Source: JBFLVQ01 sp040758525
GTDB lineage: Bacteria; Acidobacteriota; Blastocatellia; Chloracidobacteriales; JADJPF01
DNA length: 9,095 nucleotides
Reading direction: 5' to 3'
Assembly (NCBI GenBank): GCA_040758525.1
Contig: JBFLVQ010000387.1
Coordinates: 1-9,095, forward strand
This document shows, piece after piece, positions 7,037-9,095 of the stretch (positions are counted from its first letter, which is position 1; each line of letters starts with the position of its first letter). The notes below the pieces were generated by a model. It saw only the letters and a list, made by a program, of their open reading frames with translations, did not search any database and was not told the DNA's origin. The position numbers were made by a program, and so were the translations under genes.

Positions 7037-7363
7037 ATGGCAGTAAGTATTGCCAAGGTCGATGAAAGCAGAAAGCTCGAAGAGTTGACAGCGACAGTTG
7101 AATATCTCAAAGGTGAAGTAGCACGACTAGAAGAAGAGAATGCGCGACTGGCTGCGCTTTCTGCTGAACCGCTTAGACAGGCTGAAGAGATTCTTGTCAA
7201 GCATGGCCGTAGCCTTTCGCATAAAGAGATAAAGGAACTATTGCTTAAGGAAGGCGTTTCTAAACCGGTTATTGATCACATTGTTGCACAAGTCAATAAT
7301 GTTCTTAAAAAGGTGAAGAGCGCATCAGCACTCTCTTGGGATGTTGAAAAACTAAATAAGTAA
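7037..7363 (+). CDS. 108-aa protein with leucine zipper, family not recognised (candidate precursor/carrier or regulator)
   Basis: I do not recognise this protein. Residues 12-41 form a strongly predicted coiled coil: leucines at 17, 24, 31 and 38 repeat every seven residues, with Leu14, Val21, Val28 and Asn35 in the alternate core position. A core Asn of this kind favours parallel dimers in leucine zippers. Residues 46-93 look like two or three amphipathic helices; the stretch SLSHKEIKELLLKEGVSKPV (59-78) vaguely recalls a helix-turn-helix. The tail (94-108) reads KSASALSWDVEKLNK. There is no cysteine, double-glycine cleavage motif, signal peptide or repeated core. Its place between tailoring enzymes, the strong Shine-Dalgarno and the hairpin just downstream suit a RiPP precursor with a long helical leader and a short C-terminal core, or a peptide carrier. 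A small dimeric regulator is the main alternative. That the gene is real is nearly certain; its function is open. Confidence 0.85.
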   Translation: MAVSIAKVDESRKLEELTATVEYLKGEVARLEEENARLAALSAEPLRQAEEILVKHGRSLSHKEIKELLLKEGVSKPVIDHIVAQVNNVLKKVKSASALSWDVEKLNK

Positions 7364-7390
7364 TTTTTCCTTGTTTTAAAGTAAAAGTAA

Positions 7391-7420
7391 CGAATTCGGG
7401 CTCGCGAGAGTTCGAATTCG
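7391..7420 (+). promoter_or_regulatory. 13-bp hairpin with GCGA tetraloop between the 108-aa gene and the second radical SAM gene
   Basis: Left arm 7391-7403 pairs with right arm 7408-7420: CGAATTCG with CGAATTCG, two G-U wobbles (GG/UU), then CTC with GAG, closed by the loop GCGA (7404-7407), a GNRA tetraloop. The hairpin begins 28 bp after the stop of the 108-aa gene and ends 56 bp before the next start. It is followed by AACCTTTAG rather than a T-run, so it is not a classical terminator. A partial attenuator or an mRNA-stabilising 3' end for the upstream gene fits better. Confidence 0.65.
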
Positions 7421-7423
7421 AAC
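7410..7423. repeat. 14-bp perfect palindrome overlapping the hairpin
   Basis: GTTCGAATTCGAAC is its own reverse complement. It shares its core with the right arm of the adjacent hairpin, and its 8-bp centre CGAATTCG also occurs at 7391-7398. As DNA it could serve as a dimer-binding site, but the hairpin reading is simpler. Confidence 0.35.
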
Positions 7424-7476
7424 CTTTAGAAATAAATACTAATTAAGACAATATTGAAAGTTTGGGGTTGAATCTT

Positions 7477-9095
7477 ATGCGTAATCTATTAATCTTTCCG
7501 CCTGGCTGGATGCAATTTGGCCCTTATCTTTCTCTACCGTTATTAAAAGGTTTTCTAAAAGCTAGAGGAATAGAGACCTCCATTCTCGATCTAAATTTGG
7601 AGTTCTACGATTGGGTGCTCTCTAGATCAGTATTAGAACAGGTTGAAGAATGTTTGAAAGCACGTGAGAGAGCAGACAAAAGCACCCTCTCTGCCAAAGA
7701 GATTGCCAAACTCTGTAAAGCATTGCTTAATCATTCCTATCTTGTTGAACATGTAGAGTCGGCCAAAAATACACTACGAACCGCAGAGCTTTATTTAGAT
7801 GATCGACAACGACAACAAGCGAAGATAGATCTATGTGGCGCTCTTAATTTGGTAGAGTCAGCGTTTCCAGGCTTAACTCTTACTTTGAGTGAGATCTCTT
7901 TCTCCAATTGTGGCTTAGAACCAGACGAAGTCATTCCATTTCTAAGTTCCAATGAGAATATCATCAAATGGTTTTACGAAGATCGCGTCTGTAAGCTGTT
8001 AAAAGGTGAAACTTACGATTTTATTGGTTTTTCTCTGCCGGCTTGGGAACAGTTTGTACCGGCATTAACACTAGCAAGAGCATTGCGTGAGCGGCAGCAA
8101 GACTCTCTACATCTTTGTATGGGGGGAAACTATACCACACGATTAGTTGGCACTTGGGGTGAACAGGCACATCCTTACACTCAATTGATCGACAGCTTTA
8201 GTCTGTTTGAAGGAGAGGAGTCTCTCTTTCAATTACTCACTGCTCTTGAGAGTGGACAACCACTAGATGGCGTCTCTAACCTAGCTTTCCGACGCAAAGA
8301 TAAGTTAGTGCGTACTCCTCTTGGCGGTGTAGATATTAATGCGATCCCTGTACCAGATTTCGATGGATTACCATTAGACAGATATTTTGTCCCTGAGCCA
8401 ATTCTTCCTCTATATACTTCTAGAAGCTGTCCATGGAAATGTTCCTTCTGTACAATTCCTTATGCCAGCAGCAAGTTCAGACAACGGAAAGCAGAAAGAG
8501 TAGCAGAAGATCTCTCTACACTGAAACAGAAATACGGTATACGACTTTTCACTTTTGTTGATGAAACATTGACAGTACCTATACTAAGAAATGTTTCTCG
8601 GGAAATAGTAGCAAGAGATCTAGATATTCGTTGGTATGGTGAGACCCGTTTTCACGACAGTATCAATGAGGATCTATGTAAGCAGATGTTCCAATCCGGC
8701 TGTCGTAAGATCCAATTTGGTTTAGAGTCTTATAATCAGCGAATATTGGATCTAATGAGAAAAGATATTAAGATCGATTATATCTTGCCTAATATTAAAG
8801 CCTGTCTAGATGCAGGTATTGCTGTTCACTTATTTACCTTCTATGGATTTCCTGGTGAAGAAGAGGCTGAAGCACGCCAGACACATGAGTTTGCTCAATG
8901 GGTGTTAAAGCTTTCGCGTGATACATACAAAAATCCCTACTCTACAGTAGGGTCTGGCACATTTAACCTAGAGATCTATTCGGACGTTTATTATCATCCA
9001 GAACGCTATGGTGTTACCTTGGTTAATATAAGCGATCCTGATGCCAGTCCTTTCGAGATCAACTATGAAGTTAAAAATGGTTTAACACGCTGGGA
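7477..9095 (+). CDS. Second cobalamin-binding radical SAM enzyme (partial, cut by right edge)
   Basis: The frame opens at ATG 7477 and continues for 539 codons without a stop to the right edge. Residues 1-40 (NLLIFPPGW, SLPLLKGFLKARG) and 180-260 (YDFIGFSLP, MGGNY at 215-219, FEGEES) form a B12-binding Rossmann domain split by a helical insert of about 130 residues. The radical SAM barrel follows, with the canonical C318-x3-C322-x2-C325 in SRSCPWKCSFC, then YGETRF (387-392), IQFGLES (412-418) and FYGFPGEE (455-462). This is the general class B (B12-dependent) radical SAM architecture, usually methyltransferases but also ring-forming or rearranging enzymes. It differs in cluster motif from the leftward radical SAM protein, so it is not a recent duplicate. 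The Shine-Dalgarno is modest (GGGG at 7464-7467, 9 nt before ATG). Substrate unknown; a role in the same pathway is inferred from position. Confidence 0.87.
   Translation, partial: MRNLLIFPPGWMQFGPYLSLPLLKGFLKARGIETSILDLNLEFYDWVLSRSVLEQVEECLKARERADKSTLSAKEIAKLCKALLNHSYLVEHVESAKNTLRTAELYLDDRQRQQAKIDLCGALNLVESAFPGLTLTLSEISFSNCGLEPDEVIPFLSSNENIIKWFYEDRVCKLLKGETYDFIGFSLPAWEQFVPALTLARALRERQQDSLHLCMGGNYTTRLVGTWGEQAHPYTQLIDSFSLFEGEESLFQLLTALESGQPLDGVSNLAFRRKDKLVRTPLGGVDINAIPVPDFDGLPLDRYFVPEPILPLYTSRSCPWKCSFCTIPYASSKFRQRKAERVAEDLSTLKQKYGIRLFTFVDETLTVPILRNVSREIVARDLDIRWYGETRFHDSINEDLCKQMFQSGCRKIQFGLESYNQRILDLMRKDIKIDYILPNIKACLDAGIAVHLFTFYGFPGEEEAEARQTHEFAQWVLKLSRDTYKNPYSTVGSGTFNLEIYSDVYYHPERYGVTLVNISDPDASPFEINYEVKNGLTRW

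Noticed and set aside
7037..7363. Assignment of the 108-aa protein as a nitrile-hydratase-leader or Nif11-type precursor.
   Set aside because: I could not see the sequence hallmarks of either leader type or a Gly-Gly cleavage site; the N-terminal half is a leucine zipper instead.
7391..7420. Paired CGAATTCG copies as part of a CRISPR-like or tandem repeat array.
   Set aside because: Only two copies, each a palindrome and explained as the arms of one hairpin; no regular spacers.
7477..9095. Second radical SAM protein as a MiaB/RimO-type methylthiotransferase.
   Set aside because: Its N-terminus is a B12-binding fold rather than the cysteine-containing methylthiotransferase domain, and the context is not tRNA or ribosome modification.

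Overview
The window looks like the core of a bacterial peptide natural-product (RiPP-type) gene cluster. It has two divergent gene blocks around a 143-bp control region (5253-5395). Base composition is A/T-rich by eye and uniform across the genes, with no tRNA, rRNA, insertion sequence, integrase or CRISPR array. The host is a bacterium by its Shine-Dalgarno sites and tightly packed operons, but I cannot place it in a phylum. The families present (cobalamin-dependent radical SAM RiPP maturases, ABC exporters) occur in many phyla.

Leftward block (5252 down to 1, minus strand): a RimJ/RimL-like GNAT acetyltransferase; a cobalamin-binding radical SAM protein closely resembling the RiPP-maturation radical SAM C-methyltransferase family; a complete half-size ABC exporter (membrane domain plus ATPase); and the membrane domain of a second half-exporter that runs off the left edge. 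Spacing is 9 bp, 34 bp and a 4-base ATGA overlap, so this is very probably one transcript. The two ABC genes probably form a heterodimeric exporter. Neither begins with a C39 leader-peptidase domain.

Rightward block (5396 to 9095, plus strand): a 501-aa PLP-dependent, fold-type-I enzyme related to the Cys/Met-metabolism family; a 108-aa protein with a leucine-zipper-like N-terminal half and an unrecognised helical C-terminal half; and a second, different cobalamin-binding radical SAM enzyme cut by the right edge. The 108-aa gene has the strongest Shine-Dalgarno in the window. It is followed by a 13-bp hairpin with a GCGA tetraloop, an arrangement suited to making much more of this protein than of the enzyme after it.

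Working model (inference): the cluster makes and exports a modified peptide or small molecule. The two radical SAM enzymes would do C-methylation or another radical step, the PLP enzyme and GNAT would tailor or protect, and the ABC pair would export. The substrate is not obvious. The 108-aa protein is the only candidate precursor or carrier in the window, but it could equally be a small dimeric regulator. The control region holds a perfect 8-bp inverted repeat, and one half-site recurs across the start codon of the GNAT gene, suggesting joint control of both blocks.
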